DNA of 64,000 nucleotides from Rosenbergiella nectarea (GTDB taxonomy: Bacteria > Pseudomonadota > Gammaproteobacteria > Enterobacterales > Enterobacteriaceae): contig NZ_FOGC01000002.1 in NCBI RefSeq assembly GCF_900111105.1, positions 62,001-126,000 of the forward strand, written 5' to 3'. The notes below the pieces were generated by a model. The model ran no database searches. It worked only from the letters and a program-made list of their open reading frames with translations, and was not told the DNA's origin. The translations under genes were made by a program, and so were the position numbers. The first letter of the stretch is position 1. Each line of letters opens with the position of its first letter. This document shows positions 54,417 through 63,308 of this stretch, piece after piece.

Positions 54417-56183
54417 ATGAACATGACCCCGACGCCCGAAGAACTCGATCCCCGCAGACAAGCCTTGTTGCTTTACTTTCAGGGGTACCGCATTGCCCGC
54501 ATTGCACAAATGCTGGGCGAGAAAGCCGCGACCGTGCACAGTTGGAAAAAGCGCGATAAGTGGGGCGAATACGGCCCGCTTGAGCAGATGCAGATCACCA
54601 CGGCCGCGCGCTATTGCCAGCTCATTCTCAAGCCGCAAAAGGAGGGGAAGGACTTTAAGGAAATTGATTTACTGGCCCGCCAATCAGAGCGCCATGCACG
54701 CATCGGTAAATTCAACAATGGCGGCAACGAAACCGACTTAAACCCCAATATTGCCAGCCGTAACAGCGGCACCCGCAAGCCCCCAGAAAAGAATGCCTTT
54801 AGCGACGAGCAGTTTAAGAAGTTAGAGTCGATTTTTCACGAGTCGATGTTTGGCTATCAGCGCCAATGGTGGGAGGCGGGTAATAATTTTGCGGTGCGTA
54901 ATCTGCTTAAATCCCGGCAAATTGGTGCCACCTTCTTTTTTGCCCGTGAGGCATTGGTCGATGCGCTGAAAACGGGCCGTAACCAGATTTTCCTATCGGC
55001 CAGTAAGGCACAGGCCCATGTCTTTAAGCAGTACATCATTGAGTTTGCCCGCGAGGTTGACGTCGAGTTAAAAGGCGACCCAATGACGCTGGGTAATGGT
55101 GCGTGCTTATACTTCCTCGGCACCAATGCCCGCACCGCGCAGAGTTATCACGGCAATCTCTATCTTGATGAATATTTCTGGATCCCCAAATTCCAAGAGC
55201 TGCAAAAAGTCGCCTCGGGTATGGCGCTGCATAAACAGTGGCGCGAAACCTATTTCTCAACCCCGTCTAGCCTGACGCATAGCGCGTATCCGTTCTGGTC
55301 AGGCACGCAATTTAATAAGGGCCGCGCCAAGTCAGACAAAATCGACCTTGATATTAGTCACAGCGCACTATCACGCGGTCGGCTGTGTGAGGACGGTCAA
55401 TGGCGGCAAATTGTCACCGTAGAGGATGCGGTGCAGGGCGGCTGTAATCTGTTTGACCTTGAACAACTTCGCCAGCGCTACAGCCCGGAAGATTATCAAA
55501 ACTTGCTGATGTGCATGTTTATGGATGACTTGGCCTCGGTGTTCCAATTAGCCATGCTGCAAAAATGCATGGTCGATAGCTGGGAAGTGTGGGAAGACTT
55601 TGAAGCATTGGCGCTACGTCCATTCGGCTGGCGCGAAGTGTGGATCGGTTACGACCCGGCCAAGGGCACACAAAACGGTGACAGTGCTGGGTGCGTGGTG
55701 ATCGCCCCTCCTGCCGTGCCGGGCGGTAAGTTTCGTATCCTTGAGCGCCATCAATGGCGCGGCATGGACTTTAAAGCCCAAGCCGAATCCATTAGACAGC
55801 TCACATTGCAGTATAACGTCACCTATATCGGTATTGACTCGACAGGGGTTGGTCATGGGGTTTATGAGAACGTCAAAATGTTCTTTCCGATGGTCAAAGA
55901 GTTTGTCTATAACCCTACCGTTAAAAATGCCTTAGTGCTCAAGGCTTACGACACCATTAGCAGTGGCCGTTTAGAGTTTGATGCGAGCCACCTTGATATT
56001 GCGCAATCCTTTATGTCGATCCGCAAAACCACTACGGCCAGCGGTAATCGCCCCACTTATGAAGCCAGTCGCAGCGAAGAAGCGAGTCACGCCGATTTAG
56101 CGTGGGCGACGATGCACGCCTTAGCCAACGAACCCCTACAGGGCGAAGCCGCCCATACTGGCAATATTATGGAGATTTTTTAG
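54417..56183 (+). CDS. P: Terminase large (ATPase) subunit gpP
   Basis: 588 aa (P2: 590). The N-terminal helix-turn-helix (YFQGYRIARIAQMLGEKAAT) is followed by the ATPase, with LLKSRQIGATFF as the Walker A-like loop and LYLDEYFWI as Walker B, then the C-terminal nuclease-fold part. A TAA lies four codons before ATG 54417, so the start must be there or at 54423. Neither has a Shine-Dalgarno. Confidence 0.94.
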   Translation: MNMTPTPEELDPRRQALLLYFQGYRIARIAQMLGEKAATVHSWKKRDKWGEYGPLEQMQITTAARYCQLILKPQKEGKDFKEIDLLARQSERHARIGKFNNGGNETDLNPNIASRNSGTRKPPEKNAFSDEQFKKLESIFHESMFGYQRQWWEAGNNFAVRNLLKSRQIGATFFFAREALVDALKTGRNQIFLSASKAQAHVFKQYIIEFAREVDVELKGDPMTLGNGACLYFLGTNARTAQSYHGNLYLDEYFWIPKFQELQKVASGMALHKQWRETYFSTPSSLTHSAYPFWSGTQFNKGRAKSDKIDLDISHSALSRGRLCEDGQWRQIVTVEDAVQGGCNLFDLEQLRQRYSPEDYQNLLMCMFMDDLASVFQLAMLQKCMVDSWEVWEDFEALALRPFGWREVWIGYDPAKGTQNGDSAGCVVIAPPAVPGGKFRILERHQWRGMDFKAQAESIRQLTLQYNVTYIGIDSTGVGHGVYENVKMFFPMVKEFVYNPTVKNALVLKAYDTISSGRLEFDASHLDIAQSFMSIRKTTTASGNRPTYEASRSEEASHADLAWATMHALANEPLQGEAAHTGNIMEIF

Positions 56184-57245
56184 ATGAGCAAACGCAGAGG
56201 CAAAAAAGCATTGCCAGTAGTGAGCGCGACTGCCCAAGACAACACGGCGACCCGCGCCGAGGCGTTTAGTTTTGGCGACCCGATCCCGGTACTCGACCGC
56301 CGCGAGCTGTTGGATTATGTCGAATGTATTCAGCTCGACCGTTGGTATGAGCCGCCCGTGAGTTTCGACGGCTTGGCGCGTACCTTTCGTGCGGCGGTGC
56401 ATCACAGCTCGCCGATTCAGGTTAAGCGTAATATTTTAATCAGCTCATTTATCCCGCATAAGCTCCTCAGCCGCCAAGCGTTTAGCCGCTTTGTGCAGGA
56501 TTATCTGGTCTTTGGTAATGCCTATCTGGAAAAGCGCACCAATCGACTCGGCGGTATTATCTCGCTTGAGCCATCGCTGGCAAAATTCACCCGACGCGGC
56601 ACCGATTTAGACACGTACTGGTTTGTGCAATATGGCTTTAATACTGAGCCGTACCAGTTTACGCCCGGGAATGTTTTCCACCTGATGGAGCCGGATTTAA
56701 ATCAGGAGATTTACGGCTTACCAGAATATCTCTCAGCTATCCCATCAACCTTGCTCAACGAGTCGGCGACCCTGTTCCGGCGTAAGTATTACATTAACGG
56801 ATCGCACGCGGGCTTTATCATGTATATGACCGATGCGGCGCAAAATCAGGAAGACGTGAACAATCTCCGCACGGCAATGAAAAGCGCGAAAGGCCCCGGT
56901 AACTTCCGTAATCTGTTTATGTACGCCCCAAACGGTAAAAAGGACGGTATTCAGGTTATCCCGCTGTCTGAGGTCGCGGCGAAAGATGAGTTTCTCAATA
57001 TCAAAAACGTGAGCCGTGACGATATGCTGGGTGCGCATCGGGTACCGCCGCAGATGATGGGGATCATGCCGAATAACGTTGGCGGCTTTGGGGATGTTGA
57101 GAAAGCGAGTCGCGTCTTTGTGCGCAATGAATTGCTGCCACTTCAAAAACGCTTTGAGGAATTGAACGAGTGGGCGGGCGAGGAAATTATACAGTTTGCG
57201 CCTTACTCGCTGGATGATAATAACGCTGATGAACGTAAGGAATAA
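56184..57245 (+). CDS. Q: Portal protein gpQ
   Basis: 353 aa (P2: 344), 12-mer portal of the head. EAFSFGDPIPVLDRRELLDYVEC and HRVPPQMMGIMPNNVGGFGDVEKA are hallmarks. It starts one base after the P stop codon. Confidence 0.95.
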   Translation: MSKRRGKKALPVVSATAQDNTATRAEAFSFGDPIPVLDRRELLDYVECIQLDRWYEPPVSFDGLARTFRAAVHHSSPIQVKRNILISSFIPHKLLSRQAFSRFVQDYLVFGNAYLEKRTNRLGGIISLEPSLAKFTRRGTDLDTYWFVQYGFNTEPYQFTPGNVFHLMEPDLNQEIYGLPEYLSAIPSTLLNESATLFRRKYYINGSHAGFIMYMTDAAQNQEDVNNLRTAMKSAKGPGNFRNLFMYAPNGKKDGIQVIPLSEVAAKDEFLNIKNVSRDDMLGAHRVPPQMMGIMPNNVGGFGDVEKASRVFVRNELLPLQKRFEELNEWAGEEIIQFAPYSLDDNNADERKE

Positions 57246-57247
57246 TC

Positions 57248-57610
57248 ATGGGATGGGTAGGCGTTGATCTCGATGGTACACTGGCAGAATATCCCCCACA
57301 AAATGGCGGGGTTATTGGTGATGCCATCCCTGATATGGTTGAAAGGGTACTTAAATGGCACGCCGAGGGGGTTGAGCTAAGAATATTCACGGTTAGAGCG
57401 ACATCTAACACAGGGATAAAACAGGTTAAGGCTTGGTTAAAAGCTAACTCACTTCCTGAATTAGCCGTCACCGCCGTTAAAGATAGCGGATTGATAGAGC
57501 TGTGGGATGATAGGGCGGTGAGGGTTATTCGAAATACAGGGGCAGTCTGTCCCGGCTGTGCAAATCAATCTCACCTAAGCGCCTTACATTGGAAGGTCAC
57601 AAACTGCTAG
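57248..57610 (+). CDS. HAD-fold phosphatase moron in the P-Q operon
   Basis: 120-aa capless HAD protein: GVDLDGTLAEYP (motif I, nucleophile Asp in DLDGT), FTVRAT (motif II), the Lys in VTAVKDSG and acidic LWDDRAV (motifs III/IV). The C-terminal CPGC...C may bind metal. Its ATG follows the Q stop by two bases, with AAGGA for ribosome binding, so it is expressed with late genes. P2 lacks it. It is a likely nucleotide phosphatase; a substrate cannot be read. Confidence 0.75.
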   Translation: MGWVGVDLDGTLAEYPPQNGGVIGDAIPDMVERVLKWHAEGVELRIFTVRATSNTGIKQVKAWLKANSLPELAVTAVKDSGLIELWDDRAVRVIRNTGAVCPGCANQSHLSALHWKVTNC

Positions 57611-57666
57611 TCTCGTTAAAACGAACATCTCTCCCTTAAACTCTACCATCCATTTAAACGCAATGA

Positions 57667-57695
57667 GAGCGCCCTGATAAGGCGCTCTTTTTTTT
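57667..57695 (+). terminator. Terminator of the P-Q-HAD operon
   Basis: GAGCGCC-CTGATAA-GGCGCTC followed by eight T. Confidence 0.9.
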
Positions 57696-57760
57696 GCGTG
57701 CTTGGTATGGTTTATTCATTTTAAGCTCCCACAGCGTTGCTGAGTGATGACTGATTATAC

Positions 57761-57812
57761 CCAGCGCAGGGGTCGGCGCGCAATCGCCCGCCCGCCTTCG
57801 CTCTTCACTTAA
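57761..57812. other. Candidate cos region
   Basis: GC-rich stretch beyond Q where P2 has its cos. The minus strand reads GGCGGGCGGGCGATTGCGCG, reminiscent of the P2 end GGCGAGGCGGGGAAAGC followed by CTGCGCGCTGAC. The similarity was judged from memory and is only partial. Confidence 0.4.
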
Positions 57813-57844
57813 CGACCCGTTTTTCATGCACTTTACGATCCATT

Positions 57845-57869
57845 AAAAAACCCGCATGGCGCGGGCTTT
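57845..57869 (-). terminator. Second minus-strand terminator-like hairpin
   Basis: CCCGC-ATGGC-GCGGG. On the minus strand it is followed by TTTTTT. It backs up the one at 57937-57963. Confidence 0.65.
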
Positions 57870-57936
57870 AGGGCGATTTTTAGTGCAAGGGACTCATGCG
57901 TTTTCATGCAGCATAGACATGCACTTCGCTTTGAGC

Positions 57937-57963
57937 AAAAAAAATCGGCAACTGAGTGCCGAT
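57937..57963 (-). terminator. Terminator of the 64-aa minus-strand gene
   Basis: ATCGGCA-CTCAGT-TGCCGAT followed by eight T on the minus strand, 31 bases past the stop codon of the 57994-58188 gene. Confidence 0.88.
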
Positions 57964-57993
57964 TCATGGAGGTTAACGTGCTAAATGGTTAAC

Positions 57994-58188
57994 TTATTGA
58001 TGGATTCTAATGTAGTTTAAGAGCTGCGAAACGATAACAGCCATTTGTTGCTGGGTGGCTTGTTCGGTTATTTTTGCAGTATAGCTTTCAATCTCGCGAG
58101 AGCTGAGATCGTTATTTTCAGCCATTATGATTAGGTTTTTGACCCAATCTATGAATGGCGCATCATTACTTTGAATGGAACTTTGCAT
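57994..58188 (-). CDS. Small helical protein, 64 aa, unknown (moron)
   Basis: MQSSIQSNDAPFIDWVKNLI and the rest form an amphipathic, acidic, probably all-helical protein with no membrane segment. GAGG lies nine bases before the ATG, and two terminators follow, so it is likely a true gene. Its ATG (58188-58186) shares bases with the ATG of the divergent gene (58187-58189). I do not recognise it. Confidence 0.5.
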   Translation of the reverse strand: MQSSIQSNDAPFIDWVKNLIIMAENNDLSSREIESYTAKITEQATQQQMAVIVSQLLNYIRIHQ

Positions 58189-58633
58189 GACCAAAAACCT
58201 CGATTTATTTAACCTTCAAACAGCGGAAATTTTTGCTGTGCTGTGGGCAAATTTTCCAGTACCTCAAATTTTCAAGTACGAAAAATTCAATGCTGCATTA
58301 CCTGATGACTATTTTGAACAATGTAACTCACCAGAAATGGTTGAGTTAATGCAATTGCGTAGTGTGGTCGAAGGCACATTTAAATTTTTATGTGAGAATG
58401 GTTACATTCACTACGAGGCTGATCACCAGACACACTTTAGGGACGTTCGTTTAACCGAAAAATCTTTATTGGTACTCAATATGGAATTAGAGTCCCTAGA
58501 GGGTAAAGAGACAATAGGCGATAACATTATCAAAGCCGTAAAGAGTGGGACACCTGCGGTTATCATTGGAACAGTTACAAATTTATTTACTACGGCTATT
58601 ACCCTAATGGCTAATTTTGTTAACGGCTCCTAA
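58187..58633 (+). CDS. Winged-helix-like protein with hydrophobic C-terminus (moron), unknown
   Basis: 148 aa (an in-frame ATG at 58175 is also possible). Residues about 8-100 look like a winged helix: LQTAEIFAVLWANFPVPQ, GTFKFLCENGYIHYEAD, then the VRLTEKSLLVLN pattern common to end-of-wing segments. Residues about 120-148 (AVIIGTVTNLFTTAITLMAN) are hydrophobic and may insert in the membrane. It is AT-rich compared with the late genes and lies in the cargo site of P2-like phages. Exclusion or abortive-infection function is a guess from context. Confidence 0.55.
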   Translation: MTKNLDLFNLQTAEIFAVLWANFPVPQIFKYEKFNAALPDDYFEQCNSPEMVELMQLRSVVEGTFKFLCENGYIHYEADHQTHFRDVRLTEKSLLVLNMELESLEGKETIGDNIIKAVKSGTPAVIIGTVTNLFTTAITLMANFVNGS

Positions 58634-58655
58634 CGCCTCACTCTGTTCGTTGTTC

Positions 58656-58696
58656 AACCTTATCGCCCCAAACCACAGATTTGAGGCGATAAGGTT
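58656..58696. terminator. Bidirectional hairpin between convergent genes
   Basis: AACCTTATCGCC/GGCGATAAGGTT, perfect 12-bp arms with a 17-base loop, between the winged-helix-like gene and the dinI-like gene. Confidence 0.75.
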
Positions 58697-58697
58697 T

Positions 58698-58931
58698 TCA
58701 ATTTAACCAGCTGTCGTCTTCCCAAACTTGCTGCAAGGTGTTCATCACCTTTTCTTTTTCTGCGTCAGACTTCAACCCACTAATATTCAATCCATCGGCG
58801 CTTCCCGTCCGAATGCGCACGACTGTTTTTGGGTAGCTTTGGCGCAGATTTTTATAAATTTCAGTCTCTAACGCATCGAAAACGGACTGTTTAATTTTTT
58901 TATCTTTGTTAAAGATGATCTCTATACGCAT
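58698..58931 (-). CDS. DinI/Tum-like protein
   Basis: 77 aa from ATG 58931 (MRIEIIFNKDKKIKQ). The C-terminal half YPKTVVRIRTGSADGLNISG followed by EKVMNTLQQVWEDDSW matches the DinI family. In phage 186 the Tum antirepressor carries such a domain and is under LexA. Second gene of the LexA-box operon, 17 bp after the first. Confidence 0.82.
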   Translation of the reverse strand: MRIEIIFNKDKKIKQSVFDALETEIYKNLRQSYPKTVVRIRTGSADGLNISGLKSDAEKEKVMNTLQQVWEDDSWLN

Positions 58932-58948
58932 AAAATCTAACCTCAATA

Positions 58949-59137
58949 TTAATTTCCACTGGAAGGGGTAAAGATAATGGAGAAATCTTTGCTTTTGATG
59001 ACACTATCACCTGCAATTTCAGCAATGATATTCAATGCTATTTCTCTGTCCTTCTCTTTAATAGCCCCTATTGACGCGAGTCTTGCTATTAATTCAACTC
59101 GCTCCAATCTAACAACTTCTTCGAACTCACTCCCCAT
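58949..59137 (-). CDS. Small protein, first gene of the LexA-controlled operon
   Basis: 62 aa (ATG 59137, GGGGGA three bases upstream). Predominantly helical, acidic: MGSEFEEVVRLERVELIARL then REIALNIIAEIAGD. I do not recognise the family. Its position directly behind a LexA box marks it as an early damage-response gene. Confidence 0.6.
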   Translation of the reverse strand: MGSEFEEVVRLERVELIARLASIGAIKEKDREIALNIIAEIAGDSVIKSKDFSIIFTPSSGN

Positions 59138-59157
59138 TACTCCCCCTTCCAAAACAA

Positions 59158-59189
59158 CTGTATATAAGTACAGTATATAATAATTTCAA
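59158..59189 (-). promoter_or_regulatory. LexA box overlapping a consensus-like promoter
   Basis: CTGT-ATATAAGT-ACAG (59158-59173) matches the LexA consensus CTGT-N8-ACAG. On the minus strand -35 TTGAAA (59189-59184), 17-bp spacer and -10 TATATA (59166-59161) form a strong promoter. The box covers the -10, so LexA would block it. Confidence 0.87.
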
Positions 59190-59279
59190 AATATAAAAGT
59201 CCTTTTTTTTATTTTTTTTGAAAATTTGGTGAGGTATAAATACATAAATTCTGCTAATGGTAATGAAGAGCGAATAGCG

Positions 59280-59513
59280 ATGAGAAAGGCAAGCATCGAG
59301 TTGGTTGCACCTGCTAGAATTGTCACACTGATTGCTGGCGAGTTCGGCTATGGTAAATTTTTATACACAGTTGACCTTAGCGCCGCCAGCGAAAATCCCC
59401 CTACGCCATCGCAATGGCTTGATGCCCTTGAAGAGTGCAAGAGAAAAGCACGAGAATTACGCTATGATGTCTCGCGAGTAAAAGGACAACACCTCACACT
59501 AGACAATAATTAA
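59280..59513 (+). CDS. Small phage protein, 77 aa, unknown
   Basis: [20 protein letters not shown] followed by [15 protein letters not shown] and a helical C-terminus. It runs opposite to A, overlapping its last four bases. The frame can be extended to TTG 59226. GAAGAGCGAAT upstream is a fair ribosome site. Divergent from the LexA operon with a 140-bp AT-rich gap. No family recognised. Confidence 0.5.
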   Translation: MRKASIELVAPARIVTLIAGEFGYGKFLYTVDLSAASENPPTPSQWLDALEECKRKARELRYDVSRVKGQHLTLDNN

Positions 59514-61873
59514 TAAACTTGAAGGTAAGATCGCCATTTGTCGTCTTCTTTCAGCCTATTCTTTTCATAGAAAATGCGTAAGCCGCCACCAGATGGGAAA
59601 CTACCACCCTTGGTTAGGTGTTCAATTTCACCTCCGCTACCTGCAAACCCTCTTGCTCTCAATTCTGCCGCTAACTGGTCATACTGATGTTGCGTGATTT
59701 TCTGTTGATAGCCTTTAGTAACACGCCTTTTTATTTGCCCAACCTGTTTTAACCTTGAATAGAGTTCCCGTTGTTGTTTTTTCGTCAGGTTATCTAAATC
59801 AATAGGCTCCTCACTGGGTTCTGGCTCGCTTTGTTCTTTCTCAATTTTGGTTGTTTTTTCTACTAGGGGACAGTTATTGCCACGAGTCCAAGGGGCGCTA
59901 GCGCCCTTGTCGGCTTGCGCCTCCTCAACGTCAACGGCCTTACGAACCATTTTCCACTTAACCGCGTGTGTGCAAATTTGACCTTCGATAAGCGGCGACC
60001 AGACACCATAAATGCGCACACTGTGATCGCCATAAGCGCTAGGCTCGTCATTAAGCTCGTAAGCGGTTCTAACGATATGATGCTTTCTTGGTACCAATAC
60101 GCCGCCTTGCTTCATGATGTAGGTTGCAAAACAGCCCACGTCTGCTGCCGCTAAGACTGCATCAACTTTCTCATTGGATAAAACAGGCGCTCCCGCTTTG
60201 GCTTGGGGCTGAGTTCGTGCGGTTTGCCCTGCAAGTAAACGCAACTCGCGATACGCTTGGCGACCGGGGATGCCGAAAAATCTAAATTGCTGTATGCGGT
60301 GAAGCGAGGCCCATGCAGTGACATGCTCGGCGCTATCTTTGAGTGATTTACCTGTCTCTTTGCTGATTTCATCTGACAACCCGCGCCCATCAATATTTTT
60401 ACTAACATATTTAGCGATATAGCTAGTCGGCGTGCCTTTTCGCTCGTCAACAAGTTCAGCCTTGAAACGAGGCTCAGTACCATTGACCAGCTCCTCACGG
60501 TCTTCTCGTATGGCGAACTTTTTTAATAGGGCTGTAATTTCTTTACGCTCTTTTTTGCGCATGAAGCAAAGTAGATGCCAGTGGACAGTGCCATCATGGT
60601 GAGGCTCGGCAACGCGCACGCCATACCAGCGCAACCCTGCTTTGTGCATGGCCTTTCTGAATGCAGCGAAAGTATTAACCAGATAGTCGCTACTTTCCCG
60701 GACGGTTTGGCTTGTCCATTTTGGGTTAGGGCGACCATTGCTTAACGTTGCATGAAAGCGCGAAGGGCAGGTAATGGTGTAAAATACCGCACAATCACCA
60801 CGCATTTCGGCGATTAGTTCAAGGCCCTTAACACAGGCCATCATTTCATTGCGGCGGTTAGCAGGGTTACTGTTACTACCGTTTATGACATCTTCCATGT
60901 CTAGCGTATTACCGTCCTCATTCACTAACTCATGTGAACGGAAAAACTCTAACGACTTTCTACGCTGTTCGCGTTTATGGATCACGGCCTCATAGCTCAC
61001 ATAAGGCGAGGCTTTTTTATTAACAAGGCATACTGCACGCAATTGCTCTTCACGCCATTCACAGCGCATCTTCCACAGTTTCCGATACCACCAATCAGCG
61101 CAAAGCATCCGCGCCAATGAACCCGGAATAAGGTCGTAAGGCACAGGCTTTCGTCTGCTTTTTTTTCTGCGTAATTGCTCAAACGCCGGAGGGATAACGT
61201 CTAGCCTCATTGCTTGGGCTGCGACGCTCTCCCATGCGCTACGGATTTCTTCTGGTTTAACGTTTTCCTCTTGGAAAAGATGATCGCTCGCTTCATTGAG
61301 GAACATCCCCATGTGCGAAGCTACGAGCGTAGAGAGTTTTTTTACTTGCTCTTGATTCATTTCAGGCAGCGTTAATAATCCATCTAACCCTTCAAGGCTT
61401 GCCATGTATCTAAACGAGCTGGATATTTGGCTATCTCGCACAACATCAAGGCGGTTGAGACAGGGCTTAATGGTCTCAAACAGATAGCGGTTATAGAATT
61501 TAGGCTTATCAAGTCCTTGAAAGTAAGTGATCCGCTCGAGCAGCGGTTTACTGATATGGGGAGGTTGTGCCTTAACATCGGCGATAATATGTAAAACAGG
61601 GTCTAATGCTTGCTGCTCTTTAGCCATCGCAACATGACTAAGTTTGTTCTGTTGGTCATACTCGCGCTGGATAGGATCGCGGGTTTCATTGAAAAAGAAC
61701 TTATTCCAAACCTCATCGCTCAGAGCTTCTTGTTGCGCGATTTTATGTGCATCGTCAGCTTTATAGAGAGCGATCAGGTTTGAAAGCGCCGAAGGCTTTG
61801 GCGCTTGAGGGGAAATATAAGGGTTTACTGCTTCCCGTGGAGCGTTCCACGGGTAAGCGTATTGTGAAGTCAT
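59510..61873 (-). CDS. A: Replication initiator gpA (rolling-circle endonuclease)
   Basis: 787 aa (P2: 761). HUH nuclease: metal-binding His-Trp-His at 431-433 ([10 protein letters not shown]), paired tyrosines Tyr485 and Tyr489 in YIAKY. It nicks ori, located within A in P2, and starts one-sided rolling-circle replication. The C-terminal linker (about 680-740) is Glu/Lys-rich. The start overlaps dam by four bases. Confidence 0.94.
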   Translation of the reverse strand: MTSQYAYPWNAPREAVNPYISPQAPKPSALSNLIALYKADDAHKIAQQEALSDEVWNKFFFNETRDPIQREYDQQNKLSHVAMAKEQQALDPVLHIIADVKAQPPHISKPLLERITYFQGLDKPKFYNRYLFETIKPCLNRLDVVRDSQISSSFRYMASLEGLDGLLTLPEMNQEQVKKLSTLVASHMGMFLNEASDHLFQEENVKPEEIRSAWESVAAQAMRLDVIPPAFEQLRRKKSRRKPVPYDLIPGSLARMLCADWWYRKLWKMRCEWREEQLRAVCLVNKKASPYVSYEAVIHKREQRRKSLEFFRSHELVNEDGNTLDMEDVINGSNSNPANRRNEMMACVKGLELIAEMRGDCAVFYTITCPSRFHATLSNGRPNPKWTSQTVRESSDYLVNTFAAFRKAMHKAGLRWYGVRVAEPHHDGTVHWHLLCFMRKKERKEITALLKKFAIREDREELVNGTEPRFKAELVDERKGTPTSYIAKYVSKNIDGRGLSDEISKETGKSLKDSAEHVTAWASLHRIQQFRFFGIPGRQAYRELRLLAGQTARTQPQAKAGAPVLSNEKVDAVLAAADVGCFATYIMKQGGVLVPRKHHIVRTAYELNDEPSAYGDHSVRIYGVWSPLIEGQICTHAVKWKMVRKAVDVEEAQADKGASAPWTRGNNCPLVEKTTKIEKEQSEPEPSEEPIDLDNLTKKQQRELYSRLKQVGQIKRRVTKGYQQKITQHQYDQLAAELRARGFAGSGGEIEHLTKGGSFPSGGGLRIFYEKNRLKEDDKWRSYLQVY

Positions 61874-62736
61874 TGAGGCACCCGTAACACTGCTGAACGG
61901 TCAGGGCGTGACGCATAATCTAACCCCCAAAAAAAATTAATAGCAGGAGCCTTGGTTAGGATCACTTCATTGGCTTGCTTGCTCTCCCCAGCGGAAACCC
62001 CAATACTGCGTTTTACTATCAATTCACTAACATCAAACTCTTGGTAAATTTCGCGGATATAAGGCGTATCTTTATTAGAAGCAATGACAGGAACGTGTAA
62101 TGCCGCAACCCGAAGATAATTTGCCAACTCCTGTTGGTCGGCCTTATTAAATCCACTTGTGTGATAACCCGCGAAAGTATCGTCATACGGTGGATCGCAA
62201 TACACGACATCACCCGCCTTGAGCTGCTTTAAAGTCTCTTGATACCCAGCGCAAAGAAATGTTGCTCGCTTTGCCTTTTCGGCAAACGCCAGAATCTCAC
62301 GCTCAGGAAAGTAGGGCTTTTTATAATTACCGTAAGGGACGTTAAATTGTCCTTTTTGGTTGTAGCGACAAAGTCCGCGATAACCGTGGCGATTAAGAAA
62401 AAGGAATAAAGCCGCGCGAAAAACACCTCCCTCGAGAGTGCCTTGATTAAATGCTTGTCTAATCGCATTGAATCTAAGTTGCGAGTTATTCCCTTGAGTG
62501 AACATCGCTTTTGCGTGCGTCAAAAAAGCAGAGGTATTCGCCTGGATCTGCTTATAGAGATTAATTAAATCGGGATTGACGTCTGCTATCAGGTATTGGG
62601 GGTAATCCGTTGCCATCATCACAGCACAAGAACCCGCGAAAGGTTCTACCAATCGCGAGCCATGAGGAAGGTGCTTTGCTAGTTCCGGTATGACGGCGGA
62701 CTTATTGCCCGCCCATTTTAGGATAGTGCTATTCAT
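61870..62736 (-). CDS. dam: DNA adenine methylase, Dam type
   Basis: 288 aa, alpha-class N6-adenine methyltransferase. WAGNKSAV at 8-15, EPFAGS at 31-36 (SAM) and DPPY at 181-184 (catalysis). Methylates GATC, which may shield phage DNA from restriction or time replication. ATG 62736 overlaps the exonuclease end by 8 bases. Confidence 0.92.
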   Translation of the reverse strand: MNSTILKWAGNKSAVIPELAKHLPHGSRLVEPFAGSCAVMMATDYPQYLIADVNPDLINLYKQIQANTSAFLTHAKAMFTQGNNSQLRFNAIRQAFNQGTLEGGVFRAALFLFLNRHGYRGLCRYNQKGQFNVPYGNYKKPYFPEREILAFAEKAKRATFLCAGYQETLKQLKAGDVVYCDPPYDDTFAGYHTSGFNKADQQELANYLRVAALHVPVIASNKDTPYIREIYQEFDVSELIVKRSIGVSAGESKQANEVILTKAPAINFFWGLDYASRPDRSAVLRVPQ

Positions 62737-63307
62737 GGCCATCACCCTTAGCCATGACCTTTATTAACTCTAATGTTAGTAAGCAATCCGAAAGCGCACG
62801 ATGAGCAGAACCTTCGATAACTACACCTTCATGCTCTGCTGCATCAATCAACTTATGCTTCTTGTACCCATCTCCTTTTTTAATGCCTCTGTACATTGCG
62901 TAGGCATCCATGACGCAACAGTGTCTTTCATGAAATCGCTCGAATAAGACCGAGATAACACCATAGTGCTCATAAGTTGTTTGCTTAATCAGTCTTGCAT
63001 CAAATGCCGAGTTATAAGCCAAAAAATCATCAGAACCAGCAGCTAGTATTAGCTGTCCAATAACCTCTGGCCATGAAGGAGCATTGGCTATCATTTCATT
63101 TGTTATTCCATGAATAGCTGTTGCGCTGACAGGGATGGGCTTTAAAGGCTTGACTAGAGTGTTAAGCATTATTTTCCCGTCACATCTTAATGCTGCTACC
63201 TCAATGATTTCTGCATCATCACCAAGCCCCGTGGTTTCGGTGTCAATGATTACCATTTGTTTTTCGACCCATTTTTTCGCCCTGCATGTAGCTACTGAAC
63301 TAATCAT
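62729..63307 (-). CDS. DnaQ-like 3'-5' exonuclease
   Basis: 192 aa with DEDDh motifs: IDTETTG (Asp22, Glu24), AYNSAFDARL, and the C-terminal AHRALSDCLLTL (His and Asp). ATG 63307 has GAGGGA nine bases upstream. The role may be proofreading, recombination or DNA turnover during phage replication. An early-operon gene. Confidence 0.88.
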   Translation of the reverse strand: MISSVATCRAKKWVEKQMVIIDTETTGLGDDAEIIEVAALRCDGKIMLNTLVKPLKPIPVSATAIHGITNEMIANAPSWPEVIGQLILAAGSDDFLAYNSAFDARLIKQTTYEHYGVISVLFERFHERHCCVMDAYAMYRGIKKGDGYKKHKLIDAAEHEGVVIEGSAHRALSDCLLTLELIKVMAKGDGHE

Positions 63308-63308
63308 T

